Positions 8,453-17,326 are shown, numbered from the stretch's first letter. The stretch: DNA of 64,000 nt from Candidatus Zixiibacteriota bacterium (GCA_040752595.1 JBFMGX010000028.1:1-64000); one strand, 5' to 3'. Notes: a model not told the origin generated them from the letters alone. Made by a program: numbers and translations.

Positions 8453-8965
8453 CTATGGTGCGCACGGAGCGCAGAACGTCGTGTCCGGACCCCAGCCCCG
8501 GAACGCGACGCTCACCATCTTGACGACGTCGACGACAGTGCTGACGCTGTCGCAATTGACATCGGTGCGTTCGCGCGGGCACAGCGGATCGAACACCGGA
8601 GTGTCGCCGCGAAAGGCGACATTCACCGTCTGGACAACATCCTGCACATTGGAAATCGAATCGCACTTGGGATCGGCGTGACAGGGACAATGGCAAGCGG
8701 TCGCGTGCCAGAAGCCGATGCCCAGTCTGTACGACGCCGAGGTCGCCTGCCCCGCCGCCGATTGTCCCACCGACATTCCGATCTTCCAGTGCGCGGAAGA
8801 CGCGTCGATGGCCCCGCCGCCGTTCACCGAGTACCAGTCGTTGAGGTAGTTCGGCAGCACCGGAGCACCGGCCCGTGATGTGAGGGACACCGGTCCCCCG
8901 GCCAGGAGGGCAGCCAGTAGCAGGAGGCCGAAGTACCCGCATCGGATGCGTCTTGATCGATTCAT
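8453..8965 (-). CDS. Small secreted protein: SVGQ-type domain plus dockerin-like module
   Basis: 170 residues. ATG 8965 is preferred over 8971 because AGGAGG then has an eight-base spacer. A signal peptide (MNRSRRIRCGYFG then hydrophobic, to about residue 30) precedes a short domain, residues 36-90: DWYSVNGGG, W-x-I-G-x-SVGQ, LGIGFWHA. The same domain precedes the dockerin in the protein at 15763-16446. The rest is the two-loop dockerin-like module (DPKCDSISNVQD and DVNCDSVSTVVD) ending CAPCAP. Probably one subunit of an extracellular assembly; function unknown. Confidence 0.83.
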   Translation of the reverse strand: MNRSRRIRCGYFGLLLLAALLAGGPVSLTSRAGAPVLPNYLNDWYSVNGGGAIDASSAHWKIGMSVGQSAAGQATSASYRLGIGFWHATACHCPCHADPKCDSISNVQDVVQTVNVAFRGDTPVFDPLCPRERTDVNCDSVSTVVDVVKMVSVAFRGWGPDTTFCAPCAP

Positions 8966-8984
8966 GCTCATCGCCTCCTGTCGG

Positions 8985-10565
8985 CTACTTCGCCTGTGCC
9001 GTCATGGCTTCGAGTCGCTTCTGAAGCTCGGCGATCAGAGCGCGCAGCTCATCGATCTCCTGGGTCTTGGCGTGGAGCGCCTGGATCGCTGCGAACGCGA
9101 CACCATCGGCATCGATCGTCGTGATGTGTTTGTCATCTTCACCGACACCAAAGGCGTTGTAGAAATCCTGCGCCATGGGGCCGATGTGACGGACCTCTGT
9201 GGGCTGCGACTTGTAGTTCCACATGGCGACGGGGATCGAGGCGAGCTTCGCCAGCAACGCGGCGCCGTCGACCGGCTCAATGTTCTCCTTGGCGTTGCGG
9301 TCGGATATGGACGACCACGACCCGCCGCCGGATGCCAACTGTACGCCCGCGGTCGGATTGCCGAGACCATCAATGGCACTCACGAACCGCGCCCCGCCGC
9401 GACAGCGCACGCTGAACTCGTTACCCGTCGATGAGGGAAACTGCGGTGCGATCGCATCGGCCCAGACAAAGCAGCCATCGTGATTGGCGCGTGCATGTAG
9501 GCCGCCGGCGAAAGAGTTGGAACCGCTGGCGGCGTTGTCATACCCACCGGGAATGGTGGAGTAGTTGCCGGTGATCACGTTGCCGACGCCGCCGCCGACG
9601 GTCGCTCCCTGGCCGCTGGCCGTGTTTTGTCGGCCACCGCTGACAGTGGCAATGATGTCATCTGCGACATTCTGGCGACCGCCGCCGACAGTAGACCAGT
9701 CGCCGGAGGCCGTGTTTGAGTCGGAGGACGCATCTCCGCCGCCTCCACCCACTACGGCATATTGCCCGCGGGCGCGGTTGTAGAATCCTCCCCCAATTGT
9801 TGCCAACAGCCCGCTGGCGGCGTTGCCGGCACCACCATTGATGACGCTGCCGACGCCCGTGGCGACGTTACCCGATCCCCCGCCGACTATTGCTTCGACA
9901 GCACTCGCTTCGTTCGCCGTACCGCCACAGACAAGCGAGTTGTCCCCAGACGCCGTGTTATTCTGCCCGCCACTCACGACCGCCTTGCGGCCGGAGGCGG
10001 TGTTCCCCGTACCGCCGGAGACGGCTGTCGCTTCTCCGGAGACAGTGTTGTTGGCCCCGGCGACAAAGGCATCGGTACCCGTGTTCGTGTGACCCGGCCC
10101 GATCGAGACTTTACTGGTGATCGTCCCACCTGACGCGCCGTCCACCGTGCTGGCGCGATAGGTATAGGGGTTCGTGTTCAGCTTCGTCCGCGAGAGCGTC
10201 TCCGGCGGATTGACGCCATCGTCGACAGTAATCTCCAACCAGCGCTCGGTGGCGGAGAACACCGGATCGGTCAGTGCCGCGACCGACCCCAATTGCGCGG
10301 TCCAGAGACCGGCAGCATCGGTGTTTACGACTTGGGTCTCCCCCGGTCCGCCCGGCCAGAGTTCGGTGCCGCCAACCGGAGCATCATAGATCTTGAACGT
10401 GAATGTCTTTGGTCCCGCCGCCGGGGGGGTGCCGACCGCACTGGTCAACTTGCCCTGAACGGTCATGAGCGGGGGGACCGCGGTCGAAGCCGGATTCGCT
10501 CCGGCGATGAGCAATGCGCCAGTGAGCACCACGACGCCAAGAACAACTGCGACACGGCCGTGCAC
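8985..10565 (-). CDS. Secreted fibre protein with YadA-like head repeats and S74 intramolecular chaperone domain
   Basis: 526 residues. GTG 10565 follows AGAGGAGG by seven bases; a signal peptide ends near PASTA. Residues 30-145 form an N-terminal domain (MTVQGKLT, FTFKIYD, TDAAGLWTAQLG, RWLEITVD, NPYTYRA) shared with the protein at 12306-14168. Residues 150-365 are about 14-16 residue repeats of the type GGxxNTASGxxATVSGG, the left-handed parallel beta-roll of YadA heads. The C-terminus has SDRNAKENIEPVDG, then MAQDFYNAFG and a coiled coil (EIDELRALIAELQKRLEAM): the endosialidase-type S74 chaperone that folds trimeric phage tail fibres and then clips itself off. A secreted trimeric fibre is the likely product. 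Confidence 0.87.
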   Translation of the reverse strand: MHGRVAVVLGVVVLTGALLIAGANPASTAVPPLMTVQGKLTSAVGTPPAAGPKTFTFKIYDAPVGGTELWPGGPGETQVVNTDAAGLWTAQLGSVAALTDPVFSATERWLEITVDDGVNPPETLSRTKLNTNPYTYRASTVDGASGGTITSKVSIGPGHTNTGTDAFVAGANNTVSGEATAVSGGTGNTASGRKAVVSGGQNNTASGDNSLVCGGTANEASAVEAIVGGGSGNVATGVGSVINGGAGNAASGLLATIGGGFYNRARGQYAVVGGGGGDASSDSNTASGDWSTVGGGRQNVADDIIATVSGGRQNTASGQGATVGGGVGNVITGNYSTIPGGYDNAASGSNSFAGGLHARANHDGCFVWADAIAPQFPSSTGNEFSVRCRGGARFVSAIDGLGNPTAGVQLASGGGSWSSISDRNAKENIEPVDGAALLAKLASIPVAMWNYKSQPTEVRHIGPMAQDFYNAFGVGEDDKHITTIDADGVAFAAIQALHAKTQEIDELRALIAELQKRLEAMTAQAK

Positions 10566-10823
10566 GGCAGACCTCCTCTGGATATGGTAGGTTGTGACAA
10601 GACGCGAAGACAGATTCCGCGTGTTGACTTCCGGAACCGGAATACAAGATACACACGCTGGTCAATGAATCAAAGTGAATTCCGCCACGAGAATACGGAC
10701 TTGCGCTGATCACTGACTACGAGAGTCACGCGCAGGACGGTAATCGGGGTTCGGCGTCAGGAACGTGGCTGAGCCGGGCGGCCGGCCCAACTGTGTGGTC
10801 AGTCATCCCGGCGCCTTGATGCT

Positions 10824-11849
10824 CTACAGTCCTTTGGGAGCGTAATAGGTCTTCCTCCCCACCGCCCGCCGCAACGCCTGATTTGACACCCGCGCATAGA
10901 TCTCCGTCGTCGTGATATGCCGGTGGCCGAGGGCGCGCTGGACCGGGTACAGGTCGCCGGTTTTCTCGTACAGCCGGGTGGCGAAGGTGTGGTTCACCAC
11001 GAGTTCACCACGAGTGGCGGAGGGAGTGGATGGAGATAGGTCGGGCAATACCGGCCTTGCGGCACAGGGCGGCGAACCGCAGTTGGATCGGCCGCGGACA
11101 CAGGCGTGTCCCCCACCGGCTGCGAAACAGGGGCGTGTCGGGGCCACAGTTGGCTTCAGGGGCGCTTTCTTTGAGGAACCGCCCCAACAGGCGCACCGGT
11201 TGGGGATTGAGGAACACCCGCTCCTCTCCCCCGCCCTTGGTGCGGATGTGCAGGGTCCCGGACTTCAGGTCGACATCTCCCCTGTTCAGAGCCACAAGCG
11301 ACCCCAAACGGATGCTAGTCCCGAGGAGCAGCTCGAAGATCAGGCGGCCACGCTTGCGGTGAGCGAAGTCGAACCGGCAGGCGAGCCCGCCTCGGCGCAC
11401 AGGTGTCTCAGTTCGGTCAGATAGGGCTTGTCTGAGACACCCGATCTCCGCCTCGGTCAGCGTCGCCGGCTCTTTGGCCGCTGTCCGTGCCAACCGGCTC
11501 AGCCGGGCTGAGTTCTCCCGGATCCAGCCCGATTCCAGGCGGAACCCAAAGAATGACCGCCGCCCCGACTTGGCGCGGTTGACAGTGATCGGCTTGCGGG
11601 GAGAGCCGGAGGAGGTGAGCAGGAACTGGTCGGACACCAAAAACCATGCCAGATCGTCGGGGCTGATCCGGCGGACATGGGGGTCATGCCCGCCAAAGGC
11701 GGGTAAACCCGGCCCCTCGCGCTGTGCACTCGGGGTGAACCACCGCCCCAACGACGCCGAATCCCTGCGGTACGCCGCCGGGTGTGCCCAGGTCGCCCGT
11801 CCGCCGCCTGTTGACGGGCGAACCCTGCGATCGCCGCTTCAAGCTTCAT
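10824..11849 (-). pseudogene. Tyrosine recombinase (XerC/D-like integrase) pseudogene, copy D
   Basis: The most complete copy. ATG 11849 follows GGGGAGG on the minus strand and starts MKLEAAIAGFARQQAADGR (SAM-like N-terminal domain); the frame then shifts. The middle reads SPRKPITVNRAKSGRRSFFGF, LTEAEIGCLRQAL, LLGTSIRLGSLVALNRGDVD and HSLRHSW-stop. After a tandem TCGTGGTGAAC duplication (22 bases) the frame resumes as FATRLYEKTGDLYPVQRALGHRHITTTEIYARVS and ends TYYAPKGL at 10824. The catalytic Arg (IRLGSL region), HxxR, H and Tyr are all recognisable, but at least two frameshifts and an insertion near 11385-11420 (RRGGLACRFDFAHRKRG) kill it. It is the reference for all other remnants in this window. 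Confidence 0.85.
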
Positions 11850-12049
11850 CTGCCCAACCTCCCCCGCCCGCATCACTTCATCGATTGAACGGCGAAGAAG
11901 TCAAGTCGAAGAAGCGGCCTTCTTCGCAGAATTCTGTGGGAGGTGGAGGCCGACATCCCCTTGACCACGTGACGGAAAGCGCTATCTTGCCTGTGTAGAC
12001 TGGTCGTCAGTCCCGAGACCCATACACTCAATTGACGCGGGAGGAGTCC

Positions 12050-12163
12050 ATGCGTCGGCTCAGCGCAATGCTCTTGGTGGGGGCGTGTCGCGTCAGGCAT
12101 CTGCCTGCCGTCGCAAACATTCTCAGGCGGAGCCAGGAAGCCGCAGGATTCGGTACGGTGTGA
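12050..12163 (+). other. Possible 5' remnant of a secreted-protein gene (37 codons)
   Basis: GGGAGGAG precedes an ATG at 12050; the first dozen codons (MRRLSAMLLVGA) look like the opening of a signal peptide, after which the frame becomes Arg-rich and stops at 12163. A good ribosome site with an abruptly changing product suggests a gene start cut off by a rearrangement. The rest of 11880-12300 shows nothing coding. Confidence 0.3.
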
Positions 12164-12305
12164 TGGAATGCCCGCACCCGGACCCCGGAGATTGCGACCA
12201 GTCATACCGTTCGGAATGGATCGCGGCGTGACGTGCGAAGTGTCCGATTTGTTGGCTATCATTGTCCGTACCGAATCGATTGTCTCGAAACCGTGGAGGT
12301 CAATC

Positions 12306-14168
12306 ATGAGAAGGTGGAAACGCACCATGCTTGCGTTCGTGGTCGCGGCTCTCGCACACGCGCCGTTGTTCGGCGCGGTCCCCACGACCATGACCGTTCA
12401 GGGCAAACTCACCGACGCTGTCGGCGCACCACTCCCGGCGAACAGCTACCCGTTCACCTTCGCCATCTTTTCTGTCCAGGCCGGTGGATTCGCCGTCTGG
12501 TCGGAAGGCCAGATGGTGACAACCGATGCGGCCGGGATCTGGAGCGCCATGATGGGCGCGGTAACGCCGATTCCGGCGTCGGTCTTCGCCGACAGCGCGC
12601 GCTGGCTGGAAATCTCCGTCGATCCCGGCAAGGGTCCCATCGTGCTGCCGCGCGTGCACCTGAGCACCGGGCCCTACTCGTTCCGCGTCGCGACCATCGA
12701 CGAGGCCACGGGCGGCGACATCCATGGCGATGTCCATCTGCGCAGCGACCTGACAGTCGGCGAGGCGGGGGACGACGGCAATCTCTTTGTCACCGACGCT
12801 GCAGGAAGCAATACCCTTGAGATTGCCGGGGCCACGGGCAATATCAACTCCGTCGGCGACCTGCAACTTGTGGATGCCCTCGGTGGAACGAACCTGGTCG
12901 AAGTCCAATCCATGACGTCGGGCGGCCGAATGCACACTTACGATGAACTGGGTCAATTGACTGCGGCGATTGGGAGCGCCTCGCCAAGCGGCGGCTTTGT
13001 CTATGTCAACAGAGAAGCGGGCGGCGGATACGGCGCCTATATGGATGGCGAAGACGGCAATTCCGGCCATTTCTATCTCTACAAAGCCGGCGGAATCATC
13101 AACATGGAGATCGATGCGGATGATGGTGACGGCGCCTCCCTGCTGACTCTTGATGATGGAGCGCAGTTGACAGTGGCCATTGACGCGAAGGACGGCGCCG
13201 ACGGCGGCAGCCGCATCCGTCTGTACAACAGCGCCGGTGACTTCACGGGAGAATGGGACGCCGACGCCGGTGATGATGCCGGGGCGTTCTGGCTTCGCGA
13301 CGGCGTGAACAACACGGTCTCCATCGACGCGAAGGACGGCGCCGACGGCGGCAGCCGCATCCGGCTGTACAACAGCGTCGGTGACTACACGGGGGAATGG
13401 GACGCCGACGCGGGAGATGATGCCGGCGCGTTCTGGCTTCGCGACGGCTTTCGCAACACGGTGTCTATCGACGCCAAGGACGGCACGGCTGGCGGCAGCC
13501 GTATCCGTTTGTACAACGGCGCTGGTCTGGTGACGATGGAGCTGGATGCCGACGAGAGTGACGCCGGGGATTTGCGGCTGGCGAACGAAGAGGGATTCAA
13601 CAGCGTCGTCATCCAAGCCGCCGAAGCGGTCGGCAACGGGGCCCAGATCGCGCTGTATGATTCCGACAGCAACGCCACGATTGTCCTCGACGCCGAACCG
13701 GGCACGGGGCCGGGACGTGTGACCACGCAAGTGCTGGAGATCACCGGCGGGGCCGATCTCGCGGAGCAATTCACCATCCATCCCAGTGCGTCGGGTGCGC
13801 CGCCGGTTCCCGGGGCGGTTGTCTGCCTCGATCCTGCACATCCCGGTGATTTGGTCGTCTCTGATGCCGCGTACTGTCGCACAGTCGCCGGGATCATCAG
13901 CGGTGCCGGTGGTGTCATCCCCGGAATGCTCATGCGTCAGGACGGCAGCGCCGCCGACGGAACACATCCGGTCGCGCTCACCGGGCGTGTCTATGTCCTG
14001 GCGAACGGCCCAGTCGCCGTCGGCGATCTGCTTACAACGTCCGGCACACCCGGACATGCGATGCGGGTCGTCGATCACGAACTGGCGCGCGGCGCCATCA
14101 TCGGCAAAGCCATGACAGCCCTCGATTCCGGCAGCGGACTTGTGCTGGCCCTGGTCTCGCTGCAATAG
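12306..14168 (+). CDS. Secreted fibre-like repeat protein
   Basis: 620 residues. ATG 12306 has GGAGGT five bases upstream and gives a signal peptide (MRRWKRTMLAFVVAALAHAP). Residues 22-140 are the same N-terminal domain as in the S74 fibre protein at 8985-10565 (MTVQGKLTDAVGAP, TDAAGIWSAMMG, RWLEISVD, GPYSFRV). The middle is a beta-rich repeat region; two copies of a 48-residue unit start at 13179 and 13323 (IDAKDGADGGSRIRLYNS, EWDADAGDDAGAFWLRDG) exactly 144 bases apart, with a decayed third. The last 150 residues (LEITGGADLAEQF, GAVVCLD, VAGIISGAGG, GRVYVLANGPVAVGDLLTTS, GHAMRV, GAIIGKAM) are a conserved C-terminal domain of such fibres, replacing S74. Followed after 27 bases by the protease gene. 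Confidence 0.83.
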   Translation: MRRWKRTMLAFVVAALAHAPLFGAVPTTMTVQGKLTDAVGAPLPANSYPFTFAIFSVQAGGFAVWSEGQMVTTDAAGIWSAMMGAVTPIPASVFADSARWLEISVDPGKGPIVLPRVHLSTGPYSFRVATIDEATGGDIHGDVHLRSDLTVGEAGDDGNLFVTDAAGSNTLEIAGATGNINSVGDLQLVDALGGTNLVEVQSMTSGGRMHTYDELGQLTAAIGSASPSGGFVYVNREAGGGYGAYMDGEDGNSGHFYLYKAGGIINMEIDADDGDGASLLTLDDGAQLTVAIDAKDGADGGSRIRLYNSAGDFTGEWDADAGDDAGAFWLRDGVNNTVSIDAKDGADGGSRIRLYNSVGDYTGEWDADAGDDAGAFWLRDGFRNTVSIDAKDGTAGGSRIRLYNGAGLVTMELDADESDAGDLRLANEEGFNSVVIQAAEAVGNGAQIALYDSDSNATIVLDAEPGTGPGRVTTQVLEITGGADLAEQFTIHPSASGAPPVPGAVVCLDPAHPGDLVVSDAAYCRTVAGIISGAGGVIPGMLMRQDGSAADGTHPVALTGRVYVLANGPVAVGDLLTTSGTPGHAMRVVDHELARGAIIGKAMTALDSGSGLVLALVSLQ

Positions 14169-14195
14169 CGGCGACCCGGCAAAGGAGACACCCAG

Positions 14196-15668
14196 ATGCG
14201 GAAACATATCAAGTTCATTTGCGGCCTATCGCTGTTCCTCGCGTGCGGCTTGATCAGAGGGCCGGTCGCGTGGGGTGAACCGATCCCACCGCCGTTCCGT
14301 GTCCAACCGTTCCTGCTCGCCAGCGGAACGTATGAGAACCACACTGGAACGATGGTCGAGGCGTTCTCACAGACCATCCGTTTCGACGGCGCGGCGTGGT
14401 TGCATTTCCGTTTCGACACCTGCGTGCTCGGTGCACGCAGTGTCCTTGAGATCCGCTCGCTGCAAGACGACGGCATTCAGAGGCGCACCGCCAAGACGCT
14501 CGCCGCGTGGTCCAATATGTCGGCGATATTCAATGGCGACGCCGTCGAGATCACATTGCATGTGGCGCCGGGCGACACGGGCATCCACTTCTCACTATCG
14601 CAAGTGCATGTCGGCAGTTTCCTGAAAGGGGATGAAACCTCCATCAAGTCGCTCTGCGGTGGCGACGACGATCGTGGCCCATCGACTGATTCGCGGGTCG
14701 GCCGACTGTTCTACGGCGGCTGCACCGCCTGGCTCACCGCGAATTCGTCCTTCATCACGGCCGGTCACTGCTGCGACTGGGATCCCGATGATGGCGGACC
14801 GCAACTGCCCGATGGCGTCCTCGATCTTTGGGGTGTGGTTGAGTTCAATATCCCCCAATCATTGGCCAACGGGACTACTGTGGCGGCCGCGCCGGAAGAC
14901 CAGTATCCGATCATCACCAGCAACGTCACGTGGGAGTTCCCTGGCAGCGGCGGCGACATCGGCGACGATTGGTGCGTGTTTGAGGTCGGCGCCAACAGCA
15001 ACACCGGACTGTTGCCGTATCAGGCGCAGAACTTCTTCCGACTGTCAACGGTGCAGCCCCCGGATGATGCCACGATTCGCATCACCGGCTGCGGGATCGA
15101 CGAGACTCCGCCCGGCTCAACCGGCGGACGCAACTCGGACAATATGACTCTGCAGACGGCCTCCGGCGAATACAAGGGCGTCGACATCAACGACGGCAAA
15201 ATCGTGCACGAGTACCGCGTCGATACCGAAGGAGGGAGTTCCGGCAGCCCGATCATCTACAACACAAACGGCCATGCTCTCGGGGTGCATACCAATTCTG
15301 GATGCGATGTTCTGACGGGCCGTAACAAGGGAACCGCCTTTGGCCGGATTGTCTTTTACAACGCGGTGAACGGTTTTCTGGGATCATCGGCCCGTTATGT
15401 TGACAACGCCCACATCAGCACCGGGGAAACGGGGGCCATCTTTGATCCCTACCTCTCGGTGCAGAACGGCGCGACCGGCATCGCCACCAGCGGCCATCTG
15501 TGTATCGCCAAGGGAACATATGATGAGACCCTGGTGATCACCAAGGCGATGACACTCAGAGCTCCGGTCGGGAATGTCTATATCGGTTCGCCGACGCCGC
15601 TGATGCAGCAAGAGCCGACGCCGAGCGCTCCCGATGTGGGCGACGAACAACTGCGGGAGGAGGAGTAA
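14196..15668 (+). CDS. Secreted trypsin-like (S1/glutamyl-endopeptidase type) serine protease
   Basis: 490 residues; AAGGAGA precedes ATG 14196. Signal peptide to about residue 27 (LSLFLACGLIRGPVAWG). The protease domain spans about residues 165-400: FITAGHCC (His191), a GDDWCVF stretch with the probable catalytic Asp257 or 258, and GGSSGSPI with Ser349, in the right order and spacing for chymotrypsin-fold enzymes. The roughly 130-residue region before it is beta-rich and not recognised; a C-terminal 80-residue tail (after SARYVDNAHIS) resembles the start of a right-handed beta-helix repeat. It is probably co-transcribed with the fibre gene upstream, so processing of surface proteins is possible but unproven. 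Confidence 0.84.
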   Translation: MRKHIKFICGLSLFLACGLIRGPVAWGEPIPPPFRVQPFLLASGTYENHTGTMVEAFSQTIRFDGAAWLHFRFDTCVLGARSVLEIRSLQDDGIQRRTAKTLAAWSNMSAIFNGDAVEITLHVAPGDTGIHFSLSQVHVGSFLKGDETSIKSLCGGDDDRGPSTDSRVGRLFYGGCTAWLTANSSFITAGHCCDWDPDDGGPQLPDGVLDLWGVVEFNIPQSLANGTTVAAAPEDQYPIITSNVTWEFPGSGGDIGDDWCVFEVGANSNTGLLPYQAQNFFRLSTVQPPDDATIRITGCGIDETPPGSTGGRNSDNMTLQTASGEYKGVDINDGKIVHEYRVDTEGGSSGSPIIYNTNGHALGVHTNSGCDVLTGRNKGTAFGRIVFYNAVNGFLGSSARYVDNAHISTGETGAIFDPYLSVQNGATGIATSGHLCIAKGTYDETLVITKAMTLRAPVGNVYIGSPTPLMQQEPTPSAPDVGDEQLREEE

Positions 15669-15762
15669 CCCGATCTCGCCGGGCGGTGCACGGCGACGGA
15701 CGATCGCGCCCGTGACAAGAGTGCCTGCCCGGCCCGACGGAGCAGCTGAAGCGGAGGACACA

Positions 15763-16446
15763 ATGAATACGCGACGCAACCGAAGACGCATTATCAGACC
15801 CGATTGGGGATCGGGTGCGCTTACCCGGATCGGTGTGGCCGTGTTCTTGATCGCGCTGCCGGCCCTGGCGGGTGAAGGCCCTCGGCGTCAGAATATCGCG
15901 AGCGACATAGTGCCGAGGTTACAGCCGACGCCGGCCGCCCAACCGGCCGACAGCGGAGGCATGACTCCGGCGGAGATCCCGCGGCGTGCTGACCCTGTCA
16001 TCCCGATCGCGACGGCACAGGCACTCCCCGTCAATCTCGATTGGTACGTGATCGACTATGGTGGTGGCACATCGGTGGGTACCGGCAACGTGTGGACAGG
16101 ACTGTCGGTTGGTCAGAATGCCGTCGGGGAAGTCGCCGCCGGCAATCTGAGGATGGAACTGGGGTTTTGGTACGGCGCAGCGAGTGCCGCGGCGCCGTGT
16201 GCCTGCGATTGCCATGGGGATCCCCTTTGCGACGGTGTGACCACTGTCCACGACGTCGTCTTTGCAGCCGGGGTTGCTTTCCGTGGAGAAGCGGAAATCC
16301 CCGATTCCAACGTGCTCTGTCCCCGGATGACGACCGACGTCGATTGCGACGGGGTTACGAAAATTCACGACGTGGTTCATCTGGTTAACGTCGCCTTTCG
16401 CAGCGCCGACCCGGCGACGGAGTTCTGTGAGCCGTGCGGGATGTGA
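15763..16446 (+). CDS. Small secreted protein: SVGQ-type domain plus dockerin-like module
   Basis: 227 residues. ATG 15763 is preceded by GGAGG with a five-base spacer. A basic N-terminus (MNTRRNRRRIIRPDW) leads into a hydrophobic export segment ending near LPALAGE. A Pro-rich linker leads to the domain LDWYVIDYGGG...W-x-G-LSVGQ...ELGFWYG, which matches the protein at 8453-8965, then the dockerin-like pair DPLCDGVTTVHD and DVDCDGVTKIHD, ending CEPCGM rather than CDPCAP. One of the few dockerin genes on the plus strand. Function unknown; export and complex formation inferred. Confidence 0.82.
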   Translation: MNTRRNRRRIIRPDWGSGALTRIGVAVFLIALPALAGEGPRRQNIASDIVPRLQPTPAAQPADSGGMTPAEIPRRADPVIPIATAQALPVNLDWYVIDYGGGTSVGTGNVWTGLSVGQNAVGEVAAGNLRMELGFWYGAASAAAPCACDCHGDPLCDGVTTVHDVVFAAGVAFRGEAEIPDSNVLCPRMTTDVDCDGVTKIHDVVHLVNVAFRSADPATEFCEPCGM

Positions 16447-16532
16447 GGTTGAACGCACAAGAAAATCGTCCGAACTTGCCACCGGAGAGCCCGGGTCATC
16501 GGCATGTTCTCTGACCCGGTTTCCACACCCAC

Positions 16533-16935
16533 TGTCCGGAGATCTCCCGCTGGATTCCCATGAAGCAGCATTACGCGCCGTCCGGGCTGGCTGCAGCCGG
16601 GTCATGCCGAAGGATTTCGATGGCGCGATCGAAATGGTGATCGCCGGTCTCGAGAAAAGAGCCGACTGATCACTCCGAGGAAACGGGAGATCGTGGCCTA
16701 CCATGAGACCGGGCATGCTATCGTCGCGGCAGCCACGAAGGGCGCCGATCCAGTACACGAGATTCCGATCATCCGCCGCGGTATTGGAGCCTTGGGGTAG
16801 ACCATTCAACTCCCAACCGAAGATCGGTTTCTGCTGACAGCCGAAGAACTGCTGGACAAGATCGACGTTCTGCTGGGATGACCTGCCTCCCGAAGGCTGC
16901 TCCAGTGGTTGTGTTCGGTTCCGCGAGACCAGAGA
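16533..16935 (+). pseudogene. ftsH: FtsH (AAA+ / M41 protease) fossil
   Basis: Three frames together give an FtsH segment: [11 protein letters not shown], then [17 protein letters not shown], then after a +1 shift [17 protein letters not shown] (the HExxH-type zinc motif, here HETGH), [19 protein letters not shown], an in-frame TAG, then TIQLPTEDRFLLTAEELLDKIDVLLG and, shifted again, AAPVVVFGSA. The order matches the FtsH protease domain directly after the AAA lid. The AAA ATPase core and the C-terminus are missing. At least two frameshifts and one internal stop show decay. Source could be a mobile fragment or an old duplication. Confidence 0.82.
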
Positions 16936-17049
16936 GAAGGGGTTGGGGTGGAGCCGGAAGCGGTTTACGGCGGAGCAGATCACTGCTGAACGTCGTGAAG
17001 GGAAGCCGAGACTCGCCAGCGCCCATAGCGACGATCAACCCTCGATTCC

Positions 17050-17326
17050 GCCCAACGACTTACGAGTTCGCAAAAGGTCCGGCCCGGGGAGCTTTCAAAA
17101 GTGTGGCCATAAGTCCTTATCCCCCAACAAGAATCGCCTGCGTCAATCTGGCCGTTCTGCACGTTGCGAACCGACGGACCGTGGCGGAGTTACGGCGATG
17201 GCACGCTGCCACCGCTTCGGCGGGTCAATCCGCGAACGGCAACAAAGGCCGCTGACTGGCCCATTCAGCACCCGAAATCCGCTCTCCCCTGCCGAATGAT
17301 CTGGGATTTGGTGATCGAAGAGCAGG
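17050..17326 (+). repeat. Dispersed imperfect repeat, copy R3
   Basis: Same orientation as R1 and R2; shared blocks include ttacgagttcg(c)aaa, cggagttacggcgatgg and aatgatctgggatttggtgatc (17295 onwards). The 3' end of the truncated gene at 17265-18476 runs into it. The stretch 16935-17265 has no gene of its own. Confidence 0.5.

Noticed and set aside
8094-8681. Plus-strand frame of 195 codons opposite the small dockerin gene
   Set aside because: It runs across integrase remnant C and the antisense of a dockerin module; similar frames occur opposite every dockerin copy because the module is so conserved.
13179-13610. Tandem repeats as a possible CRISPR array
   Set aside because: Units are 144 bases, in frame and coding; no constant repeat with unique spacers exists anywhere in the window.
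12300-14207. A 635-codon open frame on the strand opposite the fibre gene
   Set aside because: It mirrors the codon structure of the repeat-rich fibre gene (Gly/Asp-rich codons give long open antisense frames). It has no ribosome site or recognisable domain.
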